DNA of 64,000 bases from Diabrotica undecimpunctata (taxonomy: Eukaryota > Arthropoda > Insecta > Coleoptera > Chrysomelidae), in contig NC_092804.1 of the NCBI RefSeq assembly GCF_040954645.1, positions 86,979,217 through 87,043,216 on the forward strand. The letters run 5' to 3'. Of the stretch, positions 1-12,552 are shown piece after piece. The notes beneath the pieces were generated by a model. The model had not been told where the DNA came from and ran no database searches. It saw only the letters and a list, made by a program, of their open reading frames with translations. A program made the translations under genes and the position numbers. Every line of letters starts with the position of its first letter. Position 1 is the first letter of the stretch.

Positions 1-93
1 TGAATATTTTTTGGGATTATTACTTCGATTTGGCCCTTCTTCCTTGGTGGAGTGGGAACCGGCGACGATTTTGGTGTTACAGCATTCATGGCT
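1..93 (-). CDS. bin3: MePCE/bin3 homologue, second coding exon (runs off the left edge)
   Basis: Read on the minus strand from 93 downward, this exon starts right after a polypyrimidine-AG acceptor at 94-95. It encodes A-M-N-A-V-T-P-K-S-S-P, then a proline/lysine stretch and I-E-V-I-I-P-K-N-I. That matches the N-terminal conserved region of the 7SK snRNA methylphosphate capping enzyme, which in vertebrates has a near-identical NAETPKSSPLP and EILIPKDI segment. The exon at 15378-15640 ends in phase 2 and this one completes the arginine codon, so the two join as DEEINR-AMNAV. MePCE puts a monomethyl cap on 7SK RNA in the nucleus and stabilises the snRNP that restrains P-TEFb. The methyltransferase domain lies outside the window. 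Only 93 bases are visible, so identity rests on the joined pair. Confidence 0.8.
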
Positions 94-360
94 CTAAAAC
101 AAAAGATATCAGATATTCTCCAAAATTACAAAAAAAAATCAATTACAGGGTTTATTACAAAACAAATAAAATTAATTAAATCTGTAACAATTTTCTGAGA
201 ATCTGGAACCAAACACTGATAACTAATAAATTGTATTTGCAAAAAAAAACAGATCTTCCGTTAATAACTTCAATCTTCGCTGTTAGGGAGCTGTTAAGAG
301 AGCGCTAATGTCACGAAAAATATATAATTTCCATAATTTCCAGGTTACACGTGACTGAAG

Positions 361-570
361 TTGCGCGGCAAAATCAAACACAAACATAGTGTAAAGACTG
401 ATGCATTAAACACAACAGCCCTAGCCAAACATTCTCTAGAAAATAGTCATTCTTTTGATTTTGAAAATGTACAGATTTTAGAAAAAGAACAAAATTACAA
501 CAAAAGATGCATATTGGAGATGATTCACATAACAAAAAGAGATCTAAATTCTATCAATTGTAGCATTTGA
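361..570 (+). pseudogene. Penelope-like element, GIY-YIG endonuclease C-terminal fragment
   Basis: The 69-codon frame carries the typical end of a Penelope-like GIY-YIG domain: an HKH...TALAKH segment, then FDFENVQILEKE, then the NKRCILEMIHI block, where the E is the expected catalytic glutamate of GIY-YIG nucleases. The YIG part and the reverse transcriptase upstream are missing, so this is a short 3' relic inside the MePCE intron. Family assignment is from motif memory. No start codon of its own is meaningful here. Confidence 0.6.
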
Positions 571-1859
571 AAATTCTTTGGATATGTATTGAAATCCCCT
601 CGTATTTGTTAAAATATCAAAGAATAATCTTAGTGTATTTCTGTTTCCTTTCGTACAAGTTAAAAGACCGAATCTTTCAACTTCTTTTTATTTGCGTCGC
701 TAGAGTTAATGTAAACCATTTTATAGTTTGTTTATATTTCACAAGATGCGTATTTTGTCGGTATTCTTTGATCGAAGCCTCTTTTAGGATCTTTTGCGTT
801 CCCGTTACCGTTGTAAGTGTTTTGTTTATACCAAGATTATGCGAATGAATTTTGAGAATAGTTGCTCACTCTCGGTAAATCCGACCGCTGTTAAAAGCGT
901 GTTTAGTTTTATTGGAGTCCGAATTTAGCATCAAATTCGTAATGTTTTGTGTTTTTCGCCTTTTCTCATGGGAAATCCTGTAGTATGGTAGCAGTTTTAT
1001 GTGCAGTTAATGGAGGTTTGCAACGAAGTCGGTGTTGAACGGACTTGCTGGTCAAAACCAGCGAATTTGATGAAATGAGTGGAAATTTACTCTCTGTAAT
1101 ATGGCAGATTTAAAAAGAGTAATCATTATTTTGTTAAGTATTTAAGGGATTTGTGCCGTGTACCAGAGTATTGAAAATATTTCCAGTGTTGTAAAAAGCT
1201 GCGTATAGGGTGTGTCCAATGTGCGGGTGATTTTGGTTCCAACCTCACTTTATTTGTCTCTGGTCGTCTTTCCAGACGTTGAAGCAGTCCTTTTTTGTAT
1301 AGCAGAAATTCCAATATAATTCCAGTTTAACCCTCAGAAACTTTAGTGCTTTTTTTGGTGAAATAAGGTAACTTTTTGTGTTTTCATTTGGAAGTAACAA
1401 CAGACATTTTTTTTTAAATAATAATTTAAAAAGATAATTTTTATTTGTAATAATTTTTTATTTGCCACAGTTTATAGCTCAGTAACATTTGTAAGTTTTG
1501 TAGCAATAGAGTTTGTAAATGAATACGACATAATTATGTAAGTCTTTTCATCTTTATTTATTTTGGAATAAATTTTTACTAATTATTTTGTACCTATTAT
1601 ATCATATACATTTTGTACCATTTAATATTTTGTAACTGTTTGTGTTGAGAGAGTAATAAATGTTTAATTTATCTCTCTGAACCATTTTGTTTATTTTAGA
1701 AAAGTCTCCTAACCATTTTTGTATTTTTAATAATTATTTCAATAGTTACAACTAGTTGTAATCGTTATAATTCGGCACCTCGAAGCGGCGTCCATTTTAA
1801 ATTGCTAGAGGTCCTCCCTGTTGTTTTTTTTGTCCGTTTGTTCCAAAAGACTTATACTT
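571..1859. other. AT-rich stretch with no recognisable gene
   Basis: The short open frames here have no motif I recognise and no codon-like composition. The first few hundred bases may be the 3' tail of the adjacent Penelope fragment. Confidence 0.5.
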
Positions 1860-2994
1860 CATCTAATTTACTTACCGTTGCACGTCATCCGCGTCATAGC
1901 CCGTGAGGTCACATGATACCAACACGAAATATTTAGGGGGTAGGTTTGTTCTTTTTTAGAATCACTTTGCCGAGTACACTGGCATTACAGCCACTAGACA
2001 TATGTTATTATATACGCGTAGAAATAATATTTAAAGATTTATATTATTGGTAACTTAAAAAAATAAACAATAATATGTTTCATTTAATTTGTATAAATGT
2101 AATATAAAGCGTTTTTATGAAGAACATTTGTTCGGAACACACTGTAACTGTAATCGAACGGATGTGATATTTTGGCATAAATTGGTAACACTTATTTGAC
2201 AGTTGCGGTGTTGACACTTTTTGTACTTTATTATTTTGAATTTTAAAGTGAATACCTCTTGTTTTATATTTTTACCTATTTAATAAAATCTGTTCTTTTT
2301 AGAACAAAATTTATGTGTTTTATTTCAAATATGTCACGTAAGAATTTAAATAATCGTTGTAAAGAGATGGTAGCATCTTTGATTCATTATTTTGAACAGG
2401 AACGTAATAATAACGGCCCAATTCTACCCTTGACTGCTGTTAGAGAAGTATGTAAATGTATGTTTTGTATATTATTGTAGATGCTTAAAATATACATTCT
2501 TGTTGTAACGTGTAGCTGCAATTTTAAATTTACATATTTCAACTGTGAGGTCTATTTCTCAGGCCGTAAAAACTAATACACTTCTACGTACGAAATCGAA
2601 TAATCGATCTCTATCTAATCACTATCGATCAGAAAACCGAAATTTACTTAAATAAATCTGAAGAAGAAATAAAAAAGCATTTGAAAATTTAGTTGTAACA
2701 AAACATGTCAAAGTAAATAAGTAATGAAAAAAATGTTAAATATTCCATTTTACATCTTTATACGACGCATATAAGCGGCTCAAATTGTTTTTAACAAGAT
2801 TATTTTTTAACTCTTGTTTTGTTTCTATTTATTTACATTAAATATTAATTTGTTTTGTTGTATAATTCACTTTTGCAATAATTATGTGACCTATTTGATT
2901 TAAAATGGATTCAGGATTTTTTTATACTTTGGCAACTACGTCAACTTCGATCTCTGTCAATGATAATGACGTGTAACGGTAAGTAAATTAGATG
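1860..2994. mobile_element. 1.1-kb TIR DNA transposon remnant
   Basis: Left end 1860-1888 and right end 2966-2994 are 29-bp inverted repeats differing at a single position (core CTAATTTACTTACCGTT). Between them lies a single transposase first exon at 2331-2447, so this is probably an internally deleted element. A target duplication could not be fixed by eye. Confidence 0.65.
2331..2447 (+). pseudogene. Transposase N-terminal helix-turn-helix exon
   Basis: From the ATG at 2331 the frame reads MSRKNLNNRCKEMVASLI, HYFEQERN and ILPLTAVREV, ending at a consensus GT donor at 2448. This is the usual first exon of insect DDE_3 (Tc1-like) transposases, in which an HTH segment with a '...YF..E......P......EV' pattern precedes the split. 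The rest of the transposase is absent within the flanking inverted repeats. The match is to a pattern, not to a specific family. Confidence 0.45.
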
Positions 2995-3735
2995 GACTGT
3001 ATGTAAGAACCCCCTTTGTTTCAATTTTTTGTAGTTGCCCCAATCCAACCTCTTTGCCATTTACTTATCCACGACCCAGCTCTCCAAATAAGCCCGGAGT
3101 GCCGTTGGCACAGTATCGTTTATTTTGCTTGCCCTATCTCCACCCCAGTAACTTCTGTCCCAATTTTCAAACTCCCTATAATTATACCCTATGTGGTAGG
3201 CAAAATATTACGTTACACAATAATAAGACTGACATCAAAGATCTTTCCAATATGTATCATAATTTAATAAATTAAGTTGTTTTTAAATGCACTATGGCAG
3301 ATATTTAAGATACGACGCAGACCCACTTCTGTTTTAAGATACCTGCCAGATGTCATCTGTCAATGTCAGATACCAATTTTTTATTCCATGTTAAACTTTA
3401 AAAAAGTGTAAACATGAACTTTTACGAAAAACGCAAAAACACGTCAATTATTATTTGAAAGGGGAGACATTATATCATATTTAAGGTTGCTGGGAAACGC
3501 CCCTCTCACCCCCTGTATCATCGATTTATTTATTTTTATTATTTCCCCTTTTTTATTTGATATTTGGATTATCATCTTTGTACTGATTCCAGAAATGTAT
3601 AACGCATGATGATTGAAGTGATTAGTTTATGAGAAAAATAAATACAAAACGAAGAAAACTTGATTGAAAAAAAAAATGATTTTTTAACAATTTTATTACA
3701 AACATTTAGAATAAACATTTCACTACCAAAAATTT

Positions 3736-4722
3736 TTACAATAATTGTTCAAAATAACTGCCATTTACTTCCATACAATAGTACAATCTATTTTGAAATT
3801 CTTCTCTGACATTGCTTAAAGGCGGGTACACATATGCGAGCAGAACTGTTCGCGAACCGTTTGTGAACGCTATATTCGTTAATTTGTACGACGGGACGAA
3901 CCGCTTGCGAGCTGTTCGTTCGTTGCTCGTCAGGAACCGCGGCCTGTCGGTTTTTGGGACGAACACAAAGAATGTTCGCAGTTAAATTTGGACGGTGTTC
4001 GAGACTATAAATTGTTTCTGCTAAGTGTGCGATGAGATCATTCGGTTAAACAAAATTGCTGAACGAGCGCGGCTTATTCAAAAGTAACGAGAGAAATTAA
4101 TAACAGATAATGTAAACAAAATACCGAAATGTTTAGAATAACGAAGTAAATTAATTCTCGGTTTGTTATTAGATACTTAGGGTATTAGATAGTCTGAACA
4201 TAAACATATTTTCAACGAACTCTTCGCGAACAGCTCACGAGCAGTTCGCAAACAGTTCGGCTCGCATATGTGTACCCACCTTATCACTTCTCTAACATTG
4301 CTTATTCTTGGTCGTAAATCATCTAGAGATTCTGATTGAGTAGCATAAATTATTGTTTTTAAATACCCCCAAAGAAGAAGTCTAGGGTGTTAAATTCAAC
4401 GACCGGGAAACGTTTCGTTTAAAAATTGTCGCACAGGTAAAGCAAAGTGTTCCAAAGGAGCTCCATCATGTTGAAATACAACCAAATCTTCGGAAAGGTT
4501 ATCATCATTTTCCACTATTGTTCTAATATGATCAACCATTTGCCTAATTAATTCAAGATCCGATGCACAATTTAAGTTTCCAGTGATAAAGAAGAGTCCG
4601 ATAATGTGATCATCTAGGATACCACACCATACGTTTAATCGTTGAGGATGCTGTGTGTGAAATTCACGTATAATATGTGGATCAGTCTCAGCCCAGTATC
4701 GGCAATTGTGTCTGTTCACCAA
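3736..4722 (-). pseudogene. IS630/Tc1/mariner-type DDE transposase, interrupted
   Basis: The minus-strand frame 4722-4396 has the family's NRHNCRYW...HP, LNVWCGIL and IIGLFFI blocks, then VVFQHDGAPLEHFALPVRQFL, which contains the second catalytic Asp of the DDE triad (QHDGAP). A short deletion and frameshift near 4396 remove the segment with the third acidic residue. Coding then resumes as LLLWGYLKT...LDDLRPRISNVRE. A 464-bp insertion at 3819-4282 interrupts this, and the true C-terminus (NVREEFQNRLYYCMEVNG, stop near 3736) follows. Such proteins cut and paste DNA at TA sites. This copy cannot be functional. Confidence 0.8.
3819..4282. mobile_element. 464-bp MITE-like insertion inside the transposase
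   Basis: The ends 3819-3841 and 4260-4282 are 23-bp inverted repeats (AAGGYGGGTACACATATGCG...), and a second weaker inverted block (GAACTGTTCGCGAACCG-like) lies just inside. An 18-bp near-identical direct repeat flanks it (3801-3818 and 4287-4304, core ACATTGCTTA), which would duplicate the codons for Ser-Asn-Val-Arg-Glu. No coding capacity is visible in it. Confidence 0.7.
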
Positions 4723-5466
4723 GTAGCCCAGTCAGATTAAAAAAAAAGGTTTTATAGGTGGGGGCTACTAGATGACGAATGTATGAAAAGGTACTCGTAT
4801 TTTTACCTTGCGTTTTTTTTTTAACAATAATTTATGGTCACAATTTGATTTTTTGTCTATAAGTTTTTTCCCCTATATTTTAAATAAACAATATTTATAT
4901 CATTTTTTTTATATCAAGAATATCTTTATTTTCCCGTTTTTTCAATTAAAATTGATAAATAACTTACGGAGATATTTGCAAAAAGCAGTTTTTTTGCACT
5001 AATTTATAAATTTTATTAATTTTTTTATTAACAAAATAAAATGTTATTAATAAATTTGAACATCGAGGAGTTACCGTCTATTAAATTTGTGCTTTTCCCC
5101 CCGATCGGTCAAATAGTTTAAAAGTTATTTAATTTATTTATCCCTGAGGCTAATTATTAAAAATATTATAGCAAATTTCATATGATTCTTTAAGACTTAA
5201 ACTATCTCAGAAATTAAATGCATATTGCGTTTTCATCGAAATTATTTACAAAATAAACGTTTGAAAAAGGGGTATGTTTTTTACTTATTGTATTAACTTT
5301 TATATTTTTCAAGCTACAGACTTGTACGTACAACCATTAGATAGCTGGTAAAAAAACTCACACAAAAAAACCTTCTATGACCAATAGGAACGAAGTTAGC
5401 GACTATTTTTTTAAAAATCGTATCTCCATTGTTTATAAACATTAAAGTAAAATTTGCACAAATTTT

Positions 5467-6260
5467 GAATGAAAATCTAAACGTTATATTGAAACTTATA
5501 GCTATAAAGTTCATTCAATTTTTCGAAACTCACAGCCCTTCGAAACGAAGGTACTTTCGAAAGATCGACATAGGAAAGTGGAGAGAACTGTTTCAGCTCC
5601 GTTTTTTTTTTCGACATCGGAACTTCAAATTGAAACACATAGAAAAAATTTACATAATCTCGGCTTCCATTGTAGCTGGAACCTCTTTTTTTATTCTGGG
5701 GTAGCTCGTCGAAATATGAATAACTACATAGTTTTCACTGGCCGGAAAATATGGGAAACCTAATTTGGCTGGAATAGTCTGTCGCAGTATTAATAATGAT
5801 AACATAAATTTCACCCCCACTCCCGGAAATCTTGGAAAATCCCGGAAAATCATATATTTTTTTTTTCATTTTAAATCAATGATGTATTAATACTTATATA
5901 TTTTTTTAATTAAATTTTGGGTAATTTTTTATTATAATTTATATTATAATTATTCATTGAATAGTTTTAAATATTACTTACAATTTTCAATCAAAAAGTA
6001 ATTACTTAAATGCGTTTAGTTAAAATTTTTTTGTTCAAAATACTCAAAATATTTTACTCAAAGAAGTATTATAAGTATATTGCTTTCTAAAGCCACTACA
6101 CTGAGACTGGCGAAATTTTGGAGCGTGGAGCTGAAACAGTTTCCCCTCCACTTTCCTATGTCCATCTTTCGAAAGTACCTTCGTTTCGAAAGGCTGTAAG
6201 TTTCGAAAAATTTAATGAATTTTATAGATATGTTTCAATATAAAGTTTAGATTTTCATTT
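5467..6260. repeat. Fold-back repeat, arms of about 135 bp
   Basis: The stretch 5467-5600 reappears inverted at 6127-6260. Shared words include CCTTCGAAACGAAGGTAC, which is itself part-palindromic, and GGAAAGTGGAG. The centre holds about 525 bp of AT-rich DNA. It lies inside the 3-kb Tc1/mariner element, so it is either a nested element or an internal structure of it. Confidence 0.65.
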
Positions 6261-6495
6261 TGTTACAGTCAATTAAGGTGAGAGATACTATCTTGTTAAA
6301 AGAAAAATTGTGTATCTTATAAACTAATCACTTTAAGCCAAAGGCATTATATTTTTAAAATCAGTACAAAATGGAGAATCCAAATTAAAAATAAAAAAGG
6401 GAGAAGTAATTAAAAAAAAATAAAGAGATGATACGGGGGGTGACAGGGTGTATATTTCCCACCAACCTTAAATATGATATAATGTCTCCCCCTTT

Positions 6496-8139
6496 TTTGT
6501 ACGTTGGCCCGTTAATGGATTATATCTTAAATAGGCGTTATTTCTATTTTAGTAAGCTGTTCATTAATTTTTTGACTATTTGAATCGAAAATCTGTATTT
6601 TATTCGATTGTTTTATAACACAGAGTTTCTTGGTGCATATTTTCATCTTTGGTTTTTTGTTTCCCGTATCATTATTACAAGGATTTTGCTGGATATCGAC
6701 ATAGGGAACCCGGTAGTATGTACATGATGTTTCCATAACCAACGTTCAAAAAATTGTCTTATTGTAAAGTCGTGATGATTTTACCAGGAAATATAGTGTT
6801 GTTTAATAATAATAAAGTTCAAGCAACAACTCCTATATGCATTAACTTGATAATATTTCTGCTCCCCGATACCAGGTGCAGCCCCGAAAGTAATAAAACT
6901 GCTACACTCATGCTTCCCATTATCCAACAATTAGCCAGTCCAGGACTATACGCCTTATTATGGTACTGATATTGCTGCCCCTCATAAGTGAAGAATATCT
7001 ATTTGATATCTGGATTTAATTCATAAATTAAATATTAGAATACTATAAAATAATGCTATTAACAGCAAAAAAACGGTCTAATAGTCACTAATGAGAAAAT
7101 AAAACAAATGGTCTTTAACATACAAAAGAATGGATGTAGAGTAGTGCATAACGTAACAATAAAGCCATATAATTTTGAAAGATTGCAGCGTTTTAGATAT
7201 CGTAGATAACGTTGTCACATAAGAAATAAAAGGGAATATTCAGGTAGCTAACTGATGTATATATAACCTTTAAGATAGATATGTCGTACAAGAAACTCAA
7301 TCTCAACTCCAAAGTTGCGCTGGCTGTATCAAAAGCTCTCTTAATAACTGCATAGCAGCCAAGTTAAATTGAAAAGAGAAAAAATGCCCTTACGATATCT
7401 ATGAATGAAGGGCGGAGGTAACATATGATCAGATTTAGGAATAATGAAACTACCTACCGACCCATCATATTTATCAACACCTGCTATCCTACCTACAATC
7501 AACACTTATCTGTTGGGGACTATCAAATCAATTACATGTAATCAAAAGAACTAGGCTTAAAAAAATTATCCCAGGAAAGGCACTTCAGAAATAGTGAAAT
7601 AAATTTTTAAAAGGTCATTTACGTGGCTGAGTTTACAATAGGAATGAGGAGACAAAAAGAACAAAAGGCAATAGAATCTTGCTGCGTTTTGACTATGCGA
7701 TGACAATGATCTTTATATAACATATAGGGAGAAAGAGAGAATAATGTCTATGTTCAATTTAGAACTCGATGGTTTTCTCCCTTTCGAATTGGGTATGTAC
7801 ATGTATTACCATAGAAAATAAAAGCAAGAGGACTATAATTATGAAACTTTATCTAAAAAGTAAAATCAATAAACAAATTATATATACAAAAAGATTATAT
7901 AAATCCCTAATATTTACACAGACTGCTTTACAAAAGGTAAACGAATGAGCATAAAAACACAGCTGTTTTAAAAACATAATATTATTAGACGAATTGTGGA
8001 TCCATTTCACACAAACTAAACCGGTTGTCTACAAAATAAATCAGAAGACTATGCTAAAATATGATACGGCAGGAGGAAATGCAATGACTTTTACAGCTGA
8101 TTGTCGTATAAATATCAATGTAACGCAAATATCATGATT
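6496..8139. other. No recognisable gene
   Basis: Only short open frames without motifs are visible. The 71-residue frames around 6527-6969 have no family resemblance that I can name. Confidence 0.5.
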
Positions 8140-8842
8140 TTGCCATAGCATATGAATATTTCCTCGTACTGTCATATGGTCGGCGTTATGCATCACTTGA
8201 CCAAGCGCCAAAAATTGATTTTGAGATATTTGATTTCAAAGTTTTCACTCTATTAAAATTCACTATATGTTACAATTGTCGTTATATTTTTTTTTTTTTC
8301 GAAGACAGTTTTTTATGTTTTCTCTAAGTGCGAAATAGTAACTTTGCCAATGTTAAAGAAAAACCAAAAAAAAAAAGAAAAAGGCTTTTTTCGACTTACG
8401 ATTTTCGCCACATTGTGCAATTGTGTTATACATCAATAGACCAAGCGACATGGAGGTCGTTTTGTGTAGTGATAGTGATGCGTAACTAAAATATCTCATT
8501 TTGAGTAAATGATTGGTAGGTCACAAGCTATTATTTCTTTTTGGGTATGACAATGAAAGTAGTTGTTTTGAATATTTTATATTACTTAAGAAATTAATCA
8601 ACAATATAAAAAAAACTTGAACTCAGTGTTAACAGTTGGTACAATTTTCTGAATATTATAAAAATAGTAAATAAACATTACTCATCTCGTATGCCAAAGT
8701 CTCTATCAAATCCGTCAATGTCATATTCTATTGTATTGTTACTGAAAAGGGAGCGATACAAGGTTTTGCATCATTGGGTATTAGGTGCGTTAAAGATCTT
8801 CAAGTCGTTAAGCTTAGGCACATAAAGTGGTTTGCCTGTGGG

Positions 8843-9930
8843 CTAAAGAGGAATCAAGTGGTTACTTAGGGATTGCACTGCAACAGGCCGTCCTTTTTGA
8901 AATTCCTTGTAAAGATTTACTTCAACTTCACTAGTGTTAAAATCAGTTTTCACAAAAATACTCAGTGGTATATCCTTTCTTATTTCAATTTCTTTTGTTT
9001 TAAACCAGCTTACCTTACTGTTTTCTATGTCTGATTTACGGTTTGTAATCATAGTTTCCAACTTCTTTGTTCCAACGAATTCTTCTTTTTTCATTCTGTG
9101 AACTACTAGTGGGTTCTTTTTACGGGATTTCTTCATCACGTTTAGGTAATTATCATCAAACGTTGTTGAAATTTTAGGGCATTTTCAAAATCGCCAAAAT
9201 TACTATCATCGGGTAAAAGGTATGCCAGGAAAGAAATAGCGTAATGTAATTTTTTCAATGGTAGGATGAGTTTTCAAAATCGTTTTCAGAATCAAAACTA
9301 TTTTGATGTTGCGGTTTTGGCTGCCACAAGAGTCTGACCACAAAATTACATGTTTTGCAGAAGTAACATTTTCTTCAATGTGTTTCTTAAGAGAACTGCC
9401 TACGTCCTGGTCTCCCCGACCAGCTTCACCTTCTATCCAAATATAACAATGACCTTTGTTATCCTTGCCGCTATGGATACCAAGGTTGTAAATATATAAT
9501 TGACGCTTATAATATACGATATTTATTGAAATTCTCGGAAGAGGAAGAGTTTTTTTTTTTAATCAAAACAAAAGGTTTCCACTTCTGGTTGATCGTTGCT
9601 CATCTTCATGTCTAGCTTTCTTCTAGATTGCGCATTTTCAGCTCCTTCTAAGTGCACATTTTTTTCTTCTTTTAACTTGCTTAATTGTTAGTTATATGCG
9701 CAATTTTTAATTTCTAATTCGAATCAATCACATCTACTACAAGTATCTTTTTTCAACTTTTTTCTTTGAAGATTAAATCGCGTTAAAAACATTTTTTTGT
9801 AAAACGAAAATTTAACAGGGTCATTGTCTGCTTCTTCAATTCATACATTTTACTTAATGCTGTGTCTTTTGTTAGGTATCCTCTTTCTGTGTTAGCTCTT
9901 CTGTAATGTGACTATTATAGAAAATTTAAG
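8843..9930 (-). pseudogene. Decayed RNase-H-fold transposase (YNLGIH / SDSCGSQNRN family)
   Basis: Translating the minus strand with several frame changes gives, in order: YRR.NTERGYLTKDTALSKMYELK (about 9925-9850), an FDLKKTLPLPRI-like block near 9545, YIYNLGIHSGKDNKGHC, ILWSDSCGSQNRN (acidic residues of the catalytic core), a frameshifted LPDDSNFGDFENALK, and an intact 98-codon tail with RKKNPLVVHRM. This is a common arthropod DDE-type transposase family, related to the one at 60116-61840. At least three frameshifts or stops make it dead. A related but different sequence near 8160-8490 may be its terminal region. Confidence 0.75.
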
Positions 9931-10386
9931 CAATAACTGCCACTACTTCTTAACCTAAACGCCTCAACAAGTTGCCAACGTCACCATTGTTAACAACGTT
10001 TATGTACATATGTTGCCAAATATTCGATTTATAATCATCAAAACGCTTTATTTTGTCAGCTTTTCAAAATCCTTCTGCAAATGTTCCTTCATATGATTTC
10101 ACCGATAATAAAAAAAAACTCAAATTAAAATGTAGAGATGCTAATATCATGTACGTCACAAATACTAAATCTTACCCAATACAGTGAAGACAAGTGCGAA
10201 AGATATCAGGTATCAATCTAAATGCCACTTACGACACCTTAAATTAAAGGATATTTCTTCAAAAACTATATCGCCTTAGATAATAAACTTACTTGTATTA
10301 TCCGCGTCTGCCTACACAACAGAAGATTTTTTATATAATTCAATGGTAAGAATAGCAGATGGAGAACGCAGAAGAATGGTCTCGCT

Positions 10387-10569
10387 TGGGGTAGCGTAAC
10401 AGCATTTACAAAAATTCATACCAGTAGATACTAGGACTTTTATTATGTAGACGATACATCTATTGACGATATTGGGGTAGCGTAATGGTACTAACGCTGT
10501 ATAATATTTACAAAAATTCATACCAGTAGATACTTCGGCTTTTAATATGTAGACGATACATCTATTGAT
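10387..10569. repeat. Two-copy direct repeat, about 80-95 bp
   Basis: GGGGTAGCGTAA, then ACAAAAATTCATACCAGTAG and TGTAGACGATACATCTATTG occur twice in the same order, at 10387-10467 and 10472-10569. The copies differ by small insertions. Confidence 0.8.
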
Positions 10570-10789
10570 GCACGACCAAAAACTTGTGTTGCTGAAGTGA
10601 AAAAAAATCTAAATTATACCTTAAACGCAATAAAAATATACTATAAATTAATTTTTAGCCAAACCCTAGAAAAACTCAGATGTTCTCCTTCAATTTCCCT
10701 AACAACAACGCTTTCACAAAACTGAACATCCAATAGTGACATACAATCATGCAATTATGTAAAAACCTTGAAGATACTAGTTTGTATCG

Positions 10790-11160
10790 CACGTTGTCAT
10801 TCATAGAACATTGTTTAAAACTAAAAGGCAAACTGAGTACCAGAAATAATATTCTCCGCATGCTTGTCAGTTGAAAATGGGGAGCATATCCTTTTACTCT
10901 TAAAATGTACACGCTTGCACTCTATGCTACTGCTGCCGAATATACCTCGCCAGTCTGGGTGACACCGACACATCCGTGACACGTAGATTAAACTATAAAT
11001 TAGTCAGCCAAATTCAGCGGATATTAAGACTTCACATCAATGCATAAGCTCTACCCTATCGTAGCTTTCAATCCACCCAATATCCGAAGAAAACTAGCTA
11101 GAGAACGAAAGAAACAAAGTCTAGATTCACAAGGTCCACTCCATGTGGAAAAAAATCAAG
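10790..11160 (+). pseudogene. Non-LTR retrotransposon reverse transcriptase, thumb region fragment
   Basis: With one stop, the plus strand reads EHCLKLKGKLSTRNNILR, then KWGAYPFTLKMYTLALYATAAEYTSPVW, then after a frameshift a LYPIVAFNPPNIRRKLARE-like block. The '...R.NLL..L....WG......L...A..L.YS.AEY..PVW' pattern is diagnostic of the region after the RT core in jockey/RTE-type elements common in arthropods. The catalytic RT core and both ends are missing. Confidence 0.65.
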
Positions 11161-12024
11161 GAAAAACTCATGCCAAAGGTTCAAGATTCATCACACCTCC
11201 TTAGTTGTCTTATACTAGAGAAAGCTTGCACAGAACGCGATCTACTACACGCAATTAACTTTGTCATTCAAACCGCTCTTTTCTGAAGGAACAATGTTTA
11301 ATTATTTGAACTGAACATATAAAGTACAGTCAGTAAACTATTGCTTATAAAGATCATTGCAAATTTGATACAAACTTAACTTATACTGATTACTTATTAC
11401 CCCTAAATAGGAGATAAATCATTCAGAAGTATGTAGTATTAGTTGTTAATACCTTTTCTTGTTAGATCAATTAAGAATTCTTTTTTTTTTTGAGCGCTGC
11501 TACCGATTTAACATAAAAATATCTATTTTAGCACCTAACCATATTTATTTTGAGATAGCGCCTTCCATCCAGATATCATATGGAGTACACAAATAAGACC
11601 AGAAGTAAAATAATAAAAAAGCTATATACAAGATATCGTAGAATAATGGATGAAATAAACGCAATTCTTATTAATCGGATTCTTACATAAAACGTATAAA
11701 GACATGCTCACGTTAACAAAATATATTACGAAATATCCGCATATGAAAAAAAAACATCTAATTCGGCAATGAAATAATAAAATTATGTTAAACAAAAAAA
11801 ATAACATTTTTAAAAATACAGAGAAAATAAAATTTTCTAAGCAAGTGAACATTCCATTAAATAATAAACCCAAGGTCTTTTGTATCTATACACCTTTTTT
11901 TAAAGAAGCACGTAGCTACTAAAAAAACATGAGAGCAGGTAGTTAGAACTATGCATATCAGTTACACACCGTAATGCCTAACAACAATAAGGAGCTTAGA
12001 TGAACCGTTCAGCGTATATTATAC

Positions 12025-12027
<3 letters not shown>
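11161..12027. other. No recognisable gene
   Basis: AT-rich DNA. The 83-residue minus frame at 11622-11873 is hydrophobic by composition but has no start context or motif that argues for a gene. Confidence 0.45.

Positions 12028-12066
<39 letters not shown>
12028..12066. repeat. (AT)n microsatellite
   Basis: Uninterrupted AT dinucleotides, flanked by short inverted words (CAGCGTATAT / ATATACGCTG), so the whole stretch could fold into one hairpin. Confidence 0.95.
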
Positions 12067-12278
12067 GCTGATATAAACCGTAGCAGAGTTGCCAAACTAT
12101 CAGAGCCTACTGAAACCGATAAACTTATGGTTCGAATATATATTGAAAAAGATCTGAACGACCCCTATAATATATGCACGTGAACTACACAATATACATT
12201 TATGATACAGGGGTACTTATGAGCTCCACAAAATTTTTAAAAATTATGAAGCTTTGTATGTTAACGAATCGACAGAGT

Positions 12279-12409
<131 letters not shown>

Positions 12410-12552
12410 AAGATTTATTAAAACATGTTCTATTTACATTATTTACACAATTTTACCTGAAATTAAAGAAATGACATTTAATGTCACTAACTCTGGATGT
12501 TTCTTAACCACAAAATAAAATCTGACAAGGTGACAAGTTTTTAAATATAAAG

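Larger units (their letters stand above)
3458..6495 (-). mobile_element. Tc1/mariner-type DNA transposon, about 3.0 kb, with long diverged TIRs
   Basis: The left end (GGGGAGACATTATATC..., from 3461) and the right end (same sequence reversed, ending about 6492) are inverted copies. Similarity continues about 170 bp inward on both sides, to roughly 3626 and 6310. The element holds one decayed minus-strand transposase (3736-4722). It has itself received an inverted-repeat insertion at 3819-4282 and contains a fold-back pair at 5467-6260. Confidence 0.75.

Noticed and set aside
3016..3275. Two overlapping 73-83-residue plus frames
   Set aside because: Overlapping frames of similar length with no motif. 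No reason to prefer either as coding.
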